Shown here: positions 48,705 to 60,454 of the stretch, piece by piece
How positions within the stretch are numbered: the stretch's first letter is position 1
Layout: each line of letters opens with the position of its first letter
Assembly (NCBI GenBank): GCA_018806985.1
Contig: JADANN010000369.1
Location: 682,001-746,000 of the forward strand
DNA: 64,000 nucleotides
Direction of reading: 5' to 3'
Origin: Angiostrongylus vasorum
Taxonomy: Eukaryota; Nematoda; Chromadorea; Rhabditida; Metastrongylidae
Program-made: the position numbers and the translations under genes
Notes under the pieces: model-generated
Databases searched by the model: none
What the model was told of the DNA's origin: nothing
Seen by the model: the letters and a program-made list of their open reading frames with translations, nothing else

Positions 48705-50000
48705 TGGCACCGCAGCTTTAAGCACTTTGCCTTTCGTGCTGCCATACAGTGTAGTAGATATGGAGCACGTGAATATCTTTTAACCGAGATTCATATAAGG
48801 ATCCTAATGTAGACAGCGGAAGAATATTGATGTTCACTAGGAACATTATCGTCGTCCACTGACGTAGATTTTGTTCTAAATACAAGTACAACCATACGTT
48901 GAATGATCTCTCGTTAGATACGTATTTTCAATTTTCCTAGTAGCAAATTATTTAGCTCTAATGAACCTTTAGCTTAGTAAACTATCCGGGATTAGGACTG
49001 AAACCTTATTTTTTTCGGTGTCGTAGCGATGCTGTATGTTTAAAAGTTCCAATTAGGAAGTATGAATACATTCGTAAAGACCCCAAATCGTGTCAAAATT
49101 TAAAACGTATTGGCTTCAGCCGTGCATCTGAGGCAGTAGGGTCAGCGAATGTGACGACGTCAGTTGTTGCAATGAAGTGTTTTATTTCGTGAAGGTATCT
49201 GGCTATCGACTCGCCAAACACCTCAACCCTCTAGACCATAGTCACTATCGTAGTTTAGCAAAGAACACTACGTTGTTTTTTGTGACTATCCAGCAATCTT
49301 GTTATATACCGTATTCATCCGTAGCTTCCCTTTTTCTCTTAACGTTACTTGTGAAAGAATTCTAAACATTGTGCATGAGGCTACCACCTTATCTATCTGG
49401 CATATGGCACATGGAATGAACGTGAATAATCTGCATTCAATTTTGTGTCAAATGTCTTCATTGGATATGGTCAGGTTCAAATGTCACTACGGGCCAAGGT
49501 TACATAGGGAAGTAAGCAACTAAAAATTTCATCTGTCTCATATTTTCTGCTTTCTATCCCTTTATCTCATTTTTTTGATGATTTCTTTTGTCAAGATTGT
49601 TTTACTACATGCGTAAACTACTTGCTTATCTGTTGGCTCTTTTTTCTTAGGAAAGAACTGGAGGTCACTGTTTCGCTACAGACCCAATTCTTCGGTGCTG
49701 GAGGATCTATGGATAAATTTTGCTTGGCATGATGTTTCTCATAGATGATGAGGAGTTTACTATCGAAAACATCGAACCCTCGATTTGCTTGATATTCGTT
49801 ATACAGAAAAGATCTACGATCTGAAGGAGGTCGATTTTCAGGATCAACTCCTTGCCATTGTACGGTAACTGACTCTCAGGGATGAGAAACTTTTGAAAAG
49901 TTTTAAATCATATTAGCATATTCATACGTATTAATGTTTTAAAGCTTATCAAAGAATGGTCGGACCTTAGGTATAAGTGGGCAATACGTCGTATGCACCA
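48705..50000. other. intergenic, nothing firm
   Basis: Short open frames (for example 49.3-49.5 kb) without recognisable domains. Confidence 0.3.
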
Positions 50001-50140
50001 CTGCCATCTCATCCATTTAGTTGATCATGTCCTTGTGTAAATTTGGCTGAAGCATCTACTCTTCTTTTAGCATTAATGTTTCAAATGCTGGTCGAGCATT
50101 GTTCTACCCAGAATCCCAGTAGTGCCGTAGTAGTGCGTTT
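50000..50140 (+). repeat. R3 repeat fragment
   Basis: Shows TTAATGTTTCAAATGCTGG, TCGAGCATTGTTCTACCC and AGAATCCCAGTAGTGCCGT. Confidence 0.4.
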
Positions 50141-50144
50141 CTAT

Positions 50145-51300
50145 GCCTTTATCACAGGGTTTCACTTGTCCTTTTCAACCACATTGGAGTTTGCTACGTT
50201 TCGACTAAGATTCTTTTTGGATAACAGAAGTATACATGCTTAAGACAGAACGGTGGACATCCTGAAAGCATGCTGTCTGAATGCAAGACATCAGATGTGT
50301 ACTTATTCAGCATCCTAGTGGGCCACTTAAAATGAGCATGGAGTGTAATACAACTCCTCACAACGACGTCGTCATTCGACTTTTTCTTCTTTCTTCGTCT
50401 GTGAGTGCAAACCTATTAATTAGAAATCACCTGATATAAAAGCGATTATATAAGTACAAATATTCTTTGTTTTCTTGCTGGTGCTGTTGTCTACAAAATT
50501 TTGGAGATGGAGGTTCGGTTCAATCATGTCTTCGAGCACACATTTGCTTTCACTCACTCGTGCACGTCATCAATTAGTAGCCAGATTTTTTGGCACTTTT
50601 TTCGCCAAAAAATAGTCCCTACACAACCAACATATTCCACATTCGCTACCAAGCTCTTCAGTTCACTCACTGTTAACGTTGAAGCGTTAAACGGGCAAAA
50701 CTGTGGGAGATCTCAAAATTTCCACTCAAGAACCAAGTCGAACCCATTTGATCAATCAAATCAACCGAAAATTTAGCATCTGCTCGTGTCAATAGGTGTC
50801 ACTTAATCCATGCGCTGTCGATGGTTGTGAGTTTGAATTATCTTCTTAGAGACGGCTCCAAAGAAGTCATTTGTTGCTCAAATTTCTTCGTGCTTTTACA
50901 ACGTGGCCTACTCGACTTCTTTTTTATCCATACTCGTGATCAAATTGTTTTGAAACCGTTGCTTAAATTTATCTTACTGCTTTGACTATAAAAAAATTGG
51001 CTAGAGTCTTGGTTTCGGAAAGTCACCAGCGTAAGACAGCTGCTCATATGCTGCTTTGGTGTCTCTTCGCTTCCCACCTGGCCAGAGATTGCCCGATGTG
51101 TTGGCGGCAGAATCCAGGATGTTGTCCTGGGCATTTGCGTTCGTTACAACTCTTGGCGATTGTCGACATTTTTTCGGCGTTATGCCACCTCATTTACAGC
51201 GACGTCGTCCAGTTTACACACTATTTTGCCATGCTTTCAGCTTTCCACCTCGTGGATTATACTCCAATCAGTCATTGTTGTAGATGCGTCATATTTTCCG
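50145..51300. other. intergenic, nothing firm
   Basis: Around 51.04-51.13 kb the plus strand reads SHLARDCPMCWRQ, faintly like a retroviral-type zinc knuckle, but the first cysteine is missing and no other gag or pol piece is nearby. Confidence 0.25.
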
Positions 51301-51304
51301 GAAT

Positions 51305-53910
51305 ACAGTGTTTCTTGATGAGCAAATACGAGGTTGTTAACAGCAAGATTTATTGAATACAATACTGCTCTAGGTTTTGGCGGTTTCGCTTTCTTGAGAG
51401 CCTAGAAGGGTCAAATTGACACTCAATCTAGTCATGCAAACACAGTCATAACCTCAGCAGGCAAAACTTAGTACATAAATTTTTACTCGCATAGCAAACA
51501 GCTTCTCTTGAACACTCACCGTCTCGTTGTTCTTAATTCCACCAGTTGTTGGAGATTAGTCGCGCAGAGCTCCATATGGGTGCGAAATATGTCTAGCTCG
51601 TATCAAAAATTCGGTCTGGGTCATGGCGCTGGCGCGAGATAGCACGTGATAACAAGGCACTCCTTCTTGCTGTTGATTTTTGAGATTCTTGGAATTTATC
51701 TAAAACGGTTCAAAATGCGTTGACGTTTTGGATTCCTGTTTAAGGACAGCGACTTTTAGTTGGAAATCTTTGTTATGTCTGTGAGTCCTATTCGCGCCTA
51801 GTGGAATTGTTCTGCTTTTAACCTTACCTTCAAGGTGCTCAGTAAAGCGGACGCGGAGTGGTATCTGTTTCGCCAATGTATTCGTCTCCACACGCGCTTC
51901 ACAAGAGATTAGGTACACCGTATGCAAACTCATGCAATAACTGTCTCTTCTCTTCCGTTAGTACAAATTATGCAATTTTTCGTTGTACACAGACGATCGG
52001 CTAGGTGGTTACGAACTAGCTGGCGTCCTAGAGTGTCCTGTGGTATTTCTATCACTGCCACAGTCTTCTCTCAGCTGGTGCCTTTTAAGCAACGTTCTTT
52101 AGATGTATTTGTTTCTATTGAAGTGAAGGATAGTATGAACGGGACCCTATTTTCATTAGACTTATCATTTTGGGCGGGTTTTTCTCTAGTCAGATCCTGA
52201 TTAGCTACTTCTTCGCAGCCACTGGAAACGGTTGCTTTTTGCGCAAATTCCAGAGATTCCTCCTTCTGCTTCTTTCCTGTACACATATTGGCGGCTGTAC
52301 AGAACGTATTTCTCACAATTGTCCTTTTGGTGTTTGACGGGTGAGACGAGTGCTAAAAAACCAGCACGTTTTTTGTTATTCGGCTATCGGTGCCAGTTAG
52401 TGATGCAGCCGTTTTTCAACACTTTAATTTGAACACTCAGAAACAGAAGCCACTCTTTCTTCCGTTTCTTTCGGGTGAAACTCACGTACTCTGAATGTTG
52501 GCTTAGCAATTCAAAGACATTTCTCCATCTCCCCTTACGTTCAATAGATGACAAAACAGTCGTCGATATACCTGAAATAGAATATTCGCCGGAGATCCAT
52601 TACTGGTGCTTCCACCTTAGACGTAAAGGCAATGGCAAAGCTTGGTGCCAGACGCTGTCCCCTTACCAACTCTCTTATTTGTGCGTAATATTTTCCAGCC
52701 CATCTGAGGATTGACCAGTTTAGGCACTTCTTGAGAAGGGATATGAGCAGCTGAATCGAAAAGCCATACAATTCTATTACTCGCTTCGTACTGCGCAGGA
52801 AGCTCGCGGATGGCTTGCATGGCGGAGTCATTCAACACCTTGGTGTAACGGGAAGTAACATCGAAGCACTCCATCATTTATGGTCTGTTAGAAGAGCCTT
52901 CTATAGAAGATCCAGAAACCTTTGGGTAATCATGACGTGGGCGGGAATGTGTTTTAGCAACTGGATGAATATCAGGTTTACGAACCAAGTTTTTCTATCC
53001 GTAGGTCCGTCTACAGATCTGTTGATAGGTCGGTCTAACGTTAAATATTGAGGAGTCGTTAGAAGCAAGTTCATCAGTGGATGCTAACCAATTTTGATAA
53101 GTAAGTACAAGGCGGTACATGTTGGTAATTCAATTTTTAAGTTGCGAAATAACTGATAGTTTTAGACCTGCCGCTCTTGCCAGCTTGACTCATTCCATGT
53201 TCAATTTGTATTGGTTTTTGCATACCTTTTCAGACGACGGAAATAGCCATTTCCAACTGCTACGGTGCGGTAGCAACTTGGCATAGGCTTAGAGAAAAAG
53301 AAACGACGCTCCAAAACGATACGTCCACTGTCCCATTCATGCTGCCCTTCGAAACATGCCAGCTAGTCCATAACCATTTGTATGACCGTCTTTGTGAAAA
53401 GCGAAATTGCATGATTTGCACCAATGGAAGAGACGGTTATTGTACGAGTTCGGGCACCAACAAACATAAACAGGAATCCAAAACATCAGCGCGTAAAACT
53501 CTTGAACCGTTCTGGACAAATTCCAGGAATGTCAAAAAATGAACAGCAAAGAGGAGTGCTTTGTTACCATGTGCTATCTCGCACCACATCTCAGACCGAA
53601 TTTTTTGATGCGGGCTAGACATATTTCGCACCTATATGGGACTCTCTGCGACTGGTCCTCAGTAACTGGTGGAATTGAGAACAACAAGACTGTGAGTGTT
53701 TCAAGAGAAGCTGTTCACTATGCGAATAACATTTATTAAATTTCGACTGCTGAGGTTATGATAGTGTTTGACTAGGCAGATTGCGTCTCAATTTGACTCT
53801 TTCAGGCTCTGAAGTAGGCTAAATGGCAAAAAACATCAGCGAGCATTGTAATCAATAAATCTTGCTGTCAACAACCTCGTATTTGCTTATTAGGAAAACA
53901 CTGTATTATT
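51305..53910 (-). mobile_element. PLE with head-to-head inverted ends
   Basis: The minus-strand copy (51305 to about 53240) holds a terminal repeat with a decayed hammerhead (about 51373-51408), GIY-YIG (YLISCEARVETN, FTEHLEGKVKSRTIPLG), linker and RT (RGQRLAPSFAIAFTSKVE, YIDDCFVIY). It meets a plus-strand 5'-truncated copy (about 53240-53910) with the linker, the endonuclease tail and a terminal repeat (decayed hammerhead from 53805). Both coding parts contain stops and frame changes. The outer ends CTAATAAGCAAATACGAGG and their complement are near-identical. Confidence 0.85.
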
Positions 53911-53984
53911 GATCAATGCTGGAGCTAGACGAGAGTCGGTCCTCGGATTTTCCAGAATATATTGCATTTCATCAAAAACTTTAT

Positions 53985-54255
53985 TTCTTATTTCAAAACC
54001 GACTTTCCCTTAACCTTGGTATTACTAATCGACATGTATTCTTTCTTTGATAAGCTTACACAAGGTTGACAAACCATTTTTATTCGGCTAACGTTCCGAC
54101 GTCTTCGTCTTCATCAGAACCGACGATCTGAGTCGATAGTCCACGGTTCTTCTTCGTCTCGATGTGGTGTCTTCACCATCGTATCGAGTTGTGCCGCCTT
54201 CAGCGGACCATCTCTCCAATGAGGCATACTCACAAACAAACAAGGACTAATTTTT
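53985..54255 (-). repeat. hammerhead-bearing repeat, second family
   Basis: Outer end ACCGACTTTCCCTTAACC and AGCTTACACAAGGTTGACA, then at 54086-54121 (minus) a motif with CTGATGA, a perfect helix II (GACG with CGUC, loop AAGA), helix I GGUU with AGCC, but GGAA in place of GAAA. Confidence 0.6.
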
Positions 54256-54799
54256 TTAGTTCTTCATCTTTTCCTGTAAACGACGAGTTTTTATTTGGCT
54301 AGTAGAAGGTTACTACGGTCCCTTTCCGAAGTTTTTTTGTCTATAAAATTTATTTAAGTATGGTAATATTTCAATGTACGACGAAGTGACCATGTTCATC
54401 AACCATGTGGTCACAGCATTCACAGAGGGCGCAAGGTTACCTTTCCCGCTGAGAAATGGCAAGACTGTGAGTTAAAAAATTCCTCGAGTTCCGATTTGAG
54501 GTTGTCACCATTGGAAAAAATGAATATATGGATCAATGCGGTTGTGCAAAATACCTCCGCTGACGATGATCTCTAGCTTCTGATGAACTGCCAGAAACAC
54601 GAATTAATGCTTGTTTCGGCCATTTTTGTTTCAGAGCATGCAAAAGCTTTACAGTGACTGATGTGAGAAGCACAGTGTTCAGTGATGCAGTTCATCAGGA
54701 AGCAGGAATTCTTCGACCCCCCTCCCAACGCTCTCCTCCAATCCATGTGGGAACGCTTTAGATCGGCTGCCTTCAAGATTGCAAGGAGAATCGGCTCGA

Positions 54800-57745
54800 T
54801 CGCTATTCTACGACATTAATAAAGATGACGAAATCCTGAAGCATTATCCGGGGCAGTACGAAAAACGTTCGAAGATCTTCGTGATGATGGGTGCAGAGAA
54901 AACGAATTTAATTTGAGAAGCGTAGGGTTTCGCACAGTTTGTGTGATGACGGGTCACGCGTCCTCGAGAAAAGACTTGATCACGGAGGCAAGAAGGCTAA
55001 GGTACGAAGTCATCGGACTGGCCGAGACGAGAAGACACCATTCATTCAATGCCGTCTATGACACCGATGAACTGTTTCTTGGAACATGCGACAGTGGAGA
55101 AGTAGGGGTGTCGGCGATCTCGTTAACACGAGTTTGCCCATGAACATCAGTTCATTCGAACAACTAGCAACTCATATCGGACATTTACGATTAAAGAGAT
55201 GTGGGTCAATACCGGCTTTGACAATCTTCGTCGTTTACGCGCCGACATCGACTATGGCAAAGAAGAAGTCGAAGCGTTCTATACTGACTTGGAGAAGTTC
55301 TCCAGAAAAAAACCACACATTCTTTAAGGTCATCATTGAAAATTTTGACGCTAAGATTGGAGCCAGAAGAACATCTGAATAACGTCGCATTAGGATCCAC
55401 GGACTAGAATGGAACGAGCGGGGTGAGTGGTTGTCTGAGTTTACCATGACACGCAAGAGCATTCATGGTAACTCGCAATTCCGAAATCCCCTCCCTCATG
55501 GCTGGATGTGGGGTGCCGCAATAGAGAGTACCATAGCGACATAGACAACATAAGTCGAAAACATTTCCCTTACCGATGGATGTCACGTTGTCCCAAAATT
55601 TTACAGGGAATGAGATCACCGCCTCCATCGTGCAGAATTTCATTTCTGGCGTGAAGGAGATAAAGCCGCTAAATTCAAACAACGAAGTCGCAAAATCGCC
55701 ATAAATTGGGACTTATTCAGTCCATTGGTCGACTGTTGAGAAGATGCCGTTGTTGATAACATCGGCGAGGAATACGACCGGCTCATTCAAATCCTTCAAT
55801 TTAGCGCTATGGAAGCTGGGAGTTGGAAAGTCACCAGGAGCCGTCTGTCTCCAGAAACTTAAGAGCTGCTAACACAGCGTGGAATCACACGAGCTGCAGG
55901 CAACCGCCAACGCACGTCCGAACTTACGAAACAATGCAGACAGGCGATAAAAAAGGATTTTAAAGAGAGAAGAGCAGCAGTTATGGTCGAAACTGCAGTG
56001 GCTGGGAAAAGAATTCGCAAAGTCCACTGAAGCTTCGCCAATTACAAGAGCAAGATGATTGCACTCCGACTCCCAGGCGGAACAGTTACGGCGTCCAGAG
56101 AGGCAATGAAGAAAATCATTCACGAACTCTGCTCGGATCTCTTCGATAGTCACGTCCACCTTCCGTCATATGAAATAAAGGAGGATGGATATGTTGTATC
56201 ACCAGTTCTCCCTTCCGAAATCCGACATGTCATTTCGTCGGTGAAAAATCGAACAACACCAGGTCCGGACAGGATGAGACCAGAACACCTGAAGAACCTT
56301 CCGCCAGCCCTCGTAAGCACACTGGCTCGGCTCTTCACACGTTACCTCTCTGAATGCAATGTCTCTACTCAGTGGAAGACCAGCAAGACCGTGTTATTGC
56401 TCAAGAAGGGTGACCTACGCAATATCGGTAATTATCGCCCAATCTGCTTGCTGGCTGTCGTCTACAAACTTTTTCACTCGAGTCATCCTAAACAGGATTG
56501 ACATAACACTGGACGAAGGACAGCCATATGAGAAAGCAGGGTTTCGAAAAGGATATAGTACGATGGACCACATCCACACGATAACAAGACTTATTGAAGT
56601 ATCGCGAAAACACAAGACCCCTTTTTTCTTGTTTTCATCGATTTAAGGATAGCTTTTAACTCATTCGAGATTGGAGGAGTCTTGGAAGTGCGCTGGAGAG
56701 TCATGGAGTCCCTGCTCAATATACCAAAATTCTTCGTGAGCTGTACAAAAATTTCACAGCAAAGATATCACCATTGTATAACGATATTAACACCGACGTC
56801 AAAAGAGGGTTTAGGCAAGGGGATACCATCTCGCCAAATTTATTTACCGCCACTGTCAAGAACATCATGCGAACACTGAAATGGGATAGCATGGTAGTAA
56901 ATTCGATGGTCGATGGTTCGAATTAGATGGCAATTACACCATCTTCGCTTTACTAATGACCTCAGTCTTATAACACCAAAGAATAGCCAGGCGGAACGAA
57001 TGCTTGCCGACTTTGATAAAGCCTGTAGAATTATCGGCCTTTCACTAAATCTCAGAAAAACAATTTTATGAACAACGCACTGGTTATGTATGCCCTATGT
57101 ACGCTCAACGGAATAAATATCTCCGACTTCTCTAGTTATTTCCATTTATGTAGGGAAATCAGCATGATGAACTACTTAGCTCCAGAGTTGAGGAAGAGCA
57201 TACGGCTGGTTTAGATAGCTTTCAACAGCATCGAGAATATAGTGATCAAAGCAAAGAACACCCGACTCTATTCTACCTATCTTTTCGACTCTACGATTCT
57301 TCCTGCCTTAACATATGCGTGGGAAACCTGGTAGCTGCGTAACCAGGATGAAAAGTCACTCAGCGTTATTAAACGCGCAGTCTTAAGGACGATGCTAGGA
57401 ACATCCTGGGTCGCACAACTGAGGGAGGGATCCGATGCTCCGACTACGTCAATGACCAAAAATCAAAGATGCCGATCTACACAACAAACTCTTTACTATA
57501 AGATGAGCTTGACACGCAATCCCGTATGAACGACAACCGAAGGACAAGAGCCGTTAGTGACTGGATTCCTTGGGATGTAAAACGTATTGCAGGAAGACCA
57601 CCGATCCAATGGTCAGAGGTCTTCACGAAAATCCTAGAAGAAAGGTGTGATGCTCAAAGAGTCCCTAGAGCGAACAGAACCCACTGGGCTACTCTTGAAC
57701 GCGATAGGATTAGATGGAAGATTTACTGACGCCTGCTTGAATCAC
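54800..57745 (+). mobile_element. RTE-type non-LTR retrotransposon, near full length, broken
   Basis: Endonuclease (APE-type) about 54.9-55.4 kb: VCVMTGHASSRKDLITEA, VIGLAETRRHHSF, then FVVYAPTST and a decayed GDFNAKIG site. RT about 56.05-57.1 kb: SSVKNRTTPGPDRMRPEHL, LLLKKGDLRNIGNYRPICLL, KAGFRKGYSTMDHIHTITRL, then RFTNDLSLI in place of RFADD, so one catalytic aspartate is lost. The C-terminal segment is RTRAVSDWIPWDVKRIAGRP then HWATLERDRIRWK (57.53-57.73 kb). Several frame changes and stops make it inactive. The 14.5-15.7 kb copy belongs to the same family. Confidence 0.85.
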
Positions 57746-57749
57746 TCGA

Positions 57750-58260
57750 CAATCAATGAGACTACAGTTGTCAGATGGTGCTTGATTTGTTGAAATTTAC
57801 TAAGTATTATTTGAGAGCAGTTGCTGTACCCTTTAATACTTATCCATGGCTTTTGCCCATGTGGACTGCGCGAAGGATAATCGACGAAGAGTTAGACGTT
57901 TGTCAATAAAGCATAGAGGTAATCGAATACAGACTTAGCCTATGCAATGATGTGGAGTGGCTTACTTGAATCAAACTCTCAAAAAAAAATCAAATATGGA
58001 AAGAATCAATAGATGTAGGCATGTGTGGAGTCAATGCAGCAGTGAGTAGTTTATTGCTGGCAGGTGGAATTTCTGTTCATAAACCACCGAAAGAATGGGG
58101 GGCTAGATGAGCCTTAGCAGAGACCGAACTAACAAGCAAGTTCGCACAATATGGGTGCAGTTGAAGATTAGTAGAATTGCAAACCGTTCCACATATGTGT
58201 TACTTCGTAGATCGTGTCGAACTGTGAAGTACACCAAAGTTCATCCTTCCACCATAATAA
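57750..58260. other. no gene recognised
   Basis: May include the 3' UTR of the RTE element; no clear tail repeat was seen. Confidence 0.3.
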
Positions 58261-58264
58261 CTCA

Positions 58265-58895
58265 TTCTGAGTACTATTGTAAACCGACTTTCATTCAACC
58301 TCGGTATGATTGATCAATGGACCTTATTTCATTGACAAACTTACACGAGCATGTTACCAAGGATTTTTTTCGGCTAAAGTTACGATGTCTTTCTCTTTCT
58401 CAGTGACGATGATCCGAGTCGATGGTCCACAGTTGTCCGCCCTCTCGATGGGGGGTTCGCCGTCGTATCGAGTCGAAACTTCTTCAGTGGAGCACCGCTC
58501 TAGTGAAGTAACCTTACCGGGTAGCGCTTTACAGGACAATTTCTGTTCGTTTTTTAGCGGACAATCCATCGTGCAGCAGTCGATATTATATGAGCTTCTA
58601 CTACAAACCTCTGATGAAGAAGACTCGACCCTATACGGCAACAAAAAACACCATTTTGAGAAGACGAACGACTATGGACTATCAACTTGAAACATCGATT
58701 CTGAAGATTACTAAAATACGTCGAAACGTTACTTACTTTTATACTTGGACGGTCCGTCTTCACGAGCTGTGCGGACCCCAGCACATATGTCATTCGTTCC
58801 TTTCTCTCGCAATCCTAGTCCATGGTGGTGGTCTTGTTCGAGCACTTCGAAGCGTTAGCCAAATAAATGTTTGTTGGCAACTTCGTGTTAGCTTA
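58265..58895. repeat. second-family hammerhead element with both ends
   Basis: The left outer end (ACCGACTTTCATTCAACCTC) with a decayed minus-strand motif near 58371-58407 is matched on the right by AAGCGTTAGCCAAATAAATG and CAACTTCGTGTTAGCTTA. The inner parts (for example GATGATCCGAGTCGATGGTC) recur at 23.27 and 54.12 kb. It is about 630 bases with opposite-facing ends and no RT. Confidence 0.55.
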
Positions 58896-59124
58896 ATAAA
58901 ATAAGGGACACTGATCACTCTGAGTGATGCAGTATTTCCCTACTGCAAACCCAAATAAGAGCAAATTTTTGCAACGACAGTGGTTTGCGACTTGTCTGTG
59001 GATGCGTTCTCGTCAAAAATGGTCAGTGCATGATGTAAAGATTGCAGTGATGCTTACATTTCTCTTGAGCCAACAGAACATATTAAGTAATTCGTGCACA
59101 GTGTATTCGCCTTTGACAAGCAAG

Positions 59125-59355
59125 AGCAGAGATGATTGAATGGATGCCTGGCCTATACAATGACCCTCTGCGACCTATAATGTATCAATCCAGTGTTTTT
59201 ATCCTCTTAGACAAAAAGTGCTAATTTACCGATTCCAGAATGATGGACTGGCTGCTTAGACCAGGGTGCAGAATGGAACAAAAGACCCAGTGCATGTCAC
59301 GGGAACCTCTAATCAATGCGCTAAGCGCTCACTCACTGTGTCACACATCTCGATG
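59125..59355 (-). repeat. SINE-A copy, degraded
   Basis: Shows GATTGAATGGATGCCTGGCC, ATGTATCAATCCAGTG and a damaged inverted head near 59.33 kb. Confidence 0.5.
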
Positions 59356-59359
59356 AAAT

Positions 59360-60450
59360 ATAATTGGTTGAGTTGGTAGCACAAGACAAAACCGATAAAT
59401 GATATTAGAGTCTCATTGTTGCTTCTTAGAGAACTACACCATGGAGGCCGGAGGGTTTCCGTATAACTCGAGCAAAGCTCATGGCTTCTACTTCAAAACC
59501 CAGGGCAGCTCTTTTTTGTGTGAGAATAATTCATTTGCAAAAAACTACCAGAGTCGATTCTATTGCTCAACATGTGATACGGTATTGATTGCACTCTTAA
59601 TTATAAAAAGCTCGGACAAGTTCTTCTCTTTCACTTAAAGACTCAATCAAACACTACTTTGTCGCAAATCTTACAGTTCGAATTGTTTGCATAGCTGATT
59701 CAAGGAGCTCACGAGCAGCTATCAGAATTGTGATTCTATAGAACATCAATCTCTTCTTCGCGATGGTGCTATCTAAACTCAAAGATCCCAGCTACTTTCC
59801 TACTGTTCAACGCACTATTCCAATAAATGTTGCAGCAATGACTTTGTATGGAAATCTTCCAAATTCATAGATGTACACTTTGTGCTTTTACTCATAGCCA
59901 AGGAGAAAAACTGGTCAGGTTGGCCATCTTGTGTGGAGCACTATCTTTGAATGGTATTCAATGCAATGAGCGTTTTCCATATCAGTTATGCAATTACCTA
60001 CTACCGTTTGATATCGCTGACACCTTGCGACACATCAGATTTGCTCGCTCATTGGCCTTTATTATGTCATCTCATTTCAAAAAACAGCAGAATCAGATAA
60101 GAAGTAGACTAATACTGGTTTTTCTACCCTGTTCGTATATCATCCATTCCGTTGCAGACAATTGCACCATCTCGTCCTTCGTAACTGTTCCAATGAAATA
60201 AGGGCTTTTCCATTGTAGTTTGGGTTTCACATACTTTGCTCATGATAGTTTTATGGTTGTACGGATCGGCAAATATTCTGCGCCGTGCAGCTGATACTTA
60301 AACGAACAGCTGCGAGCTGTCTATTAAATGTCTAGCGTCAGGCACTCACCGCGATTAAGGATTAGTGCGAAGAATCCTCATTTCGACATGACGGCTTGCA
60401 CAATCACAGCGTCGGTTTTCATCACAGCAAAAAGATATTCTTTCGCGATT
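59360..60450. other. no gene recognised
   Basis: An open frame at 59848-60201 has no recognisable domain and no convincing splice context. Confidence 0.25.
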
Positions 60451-60454
60451 CCCA

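Noticed and set aside
50982..51290. Zinc-knuckle-like stretch suggesting an LTR retrotransposon gag
   Set aside because: Only a partial C-x4-H-x4-C pattern, with no protease, RT or LTR nearby.
51373..53850. Hammerhead motifs at 51.37 and 53.8 kb as functional ribozymes
   Set aside because: Core positions are changed (CUCAAGA, and GAAA lost), so I list them only as remnants within the PLE.
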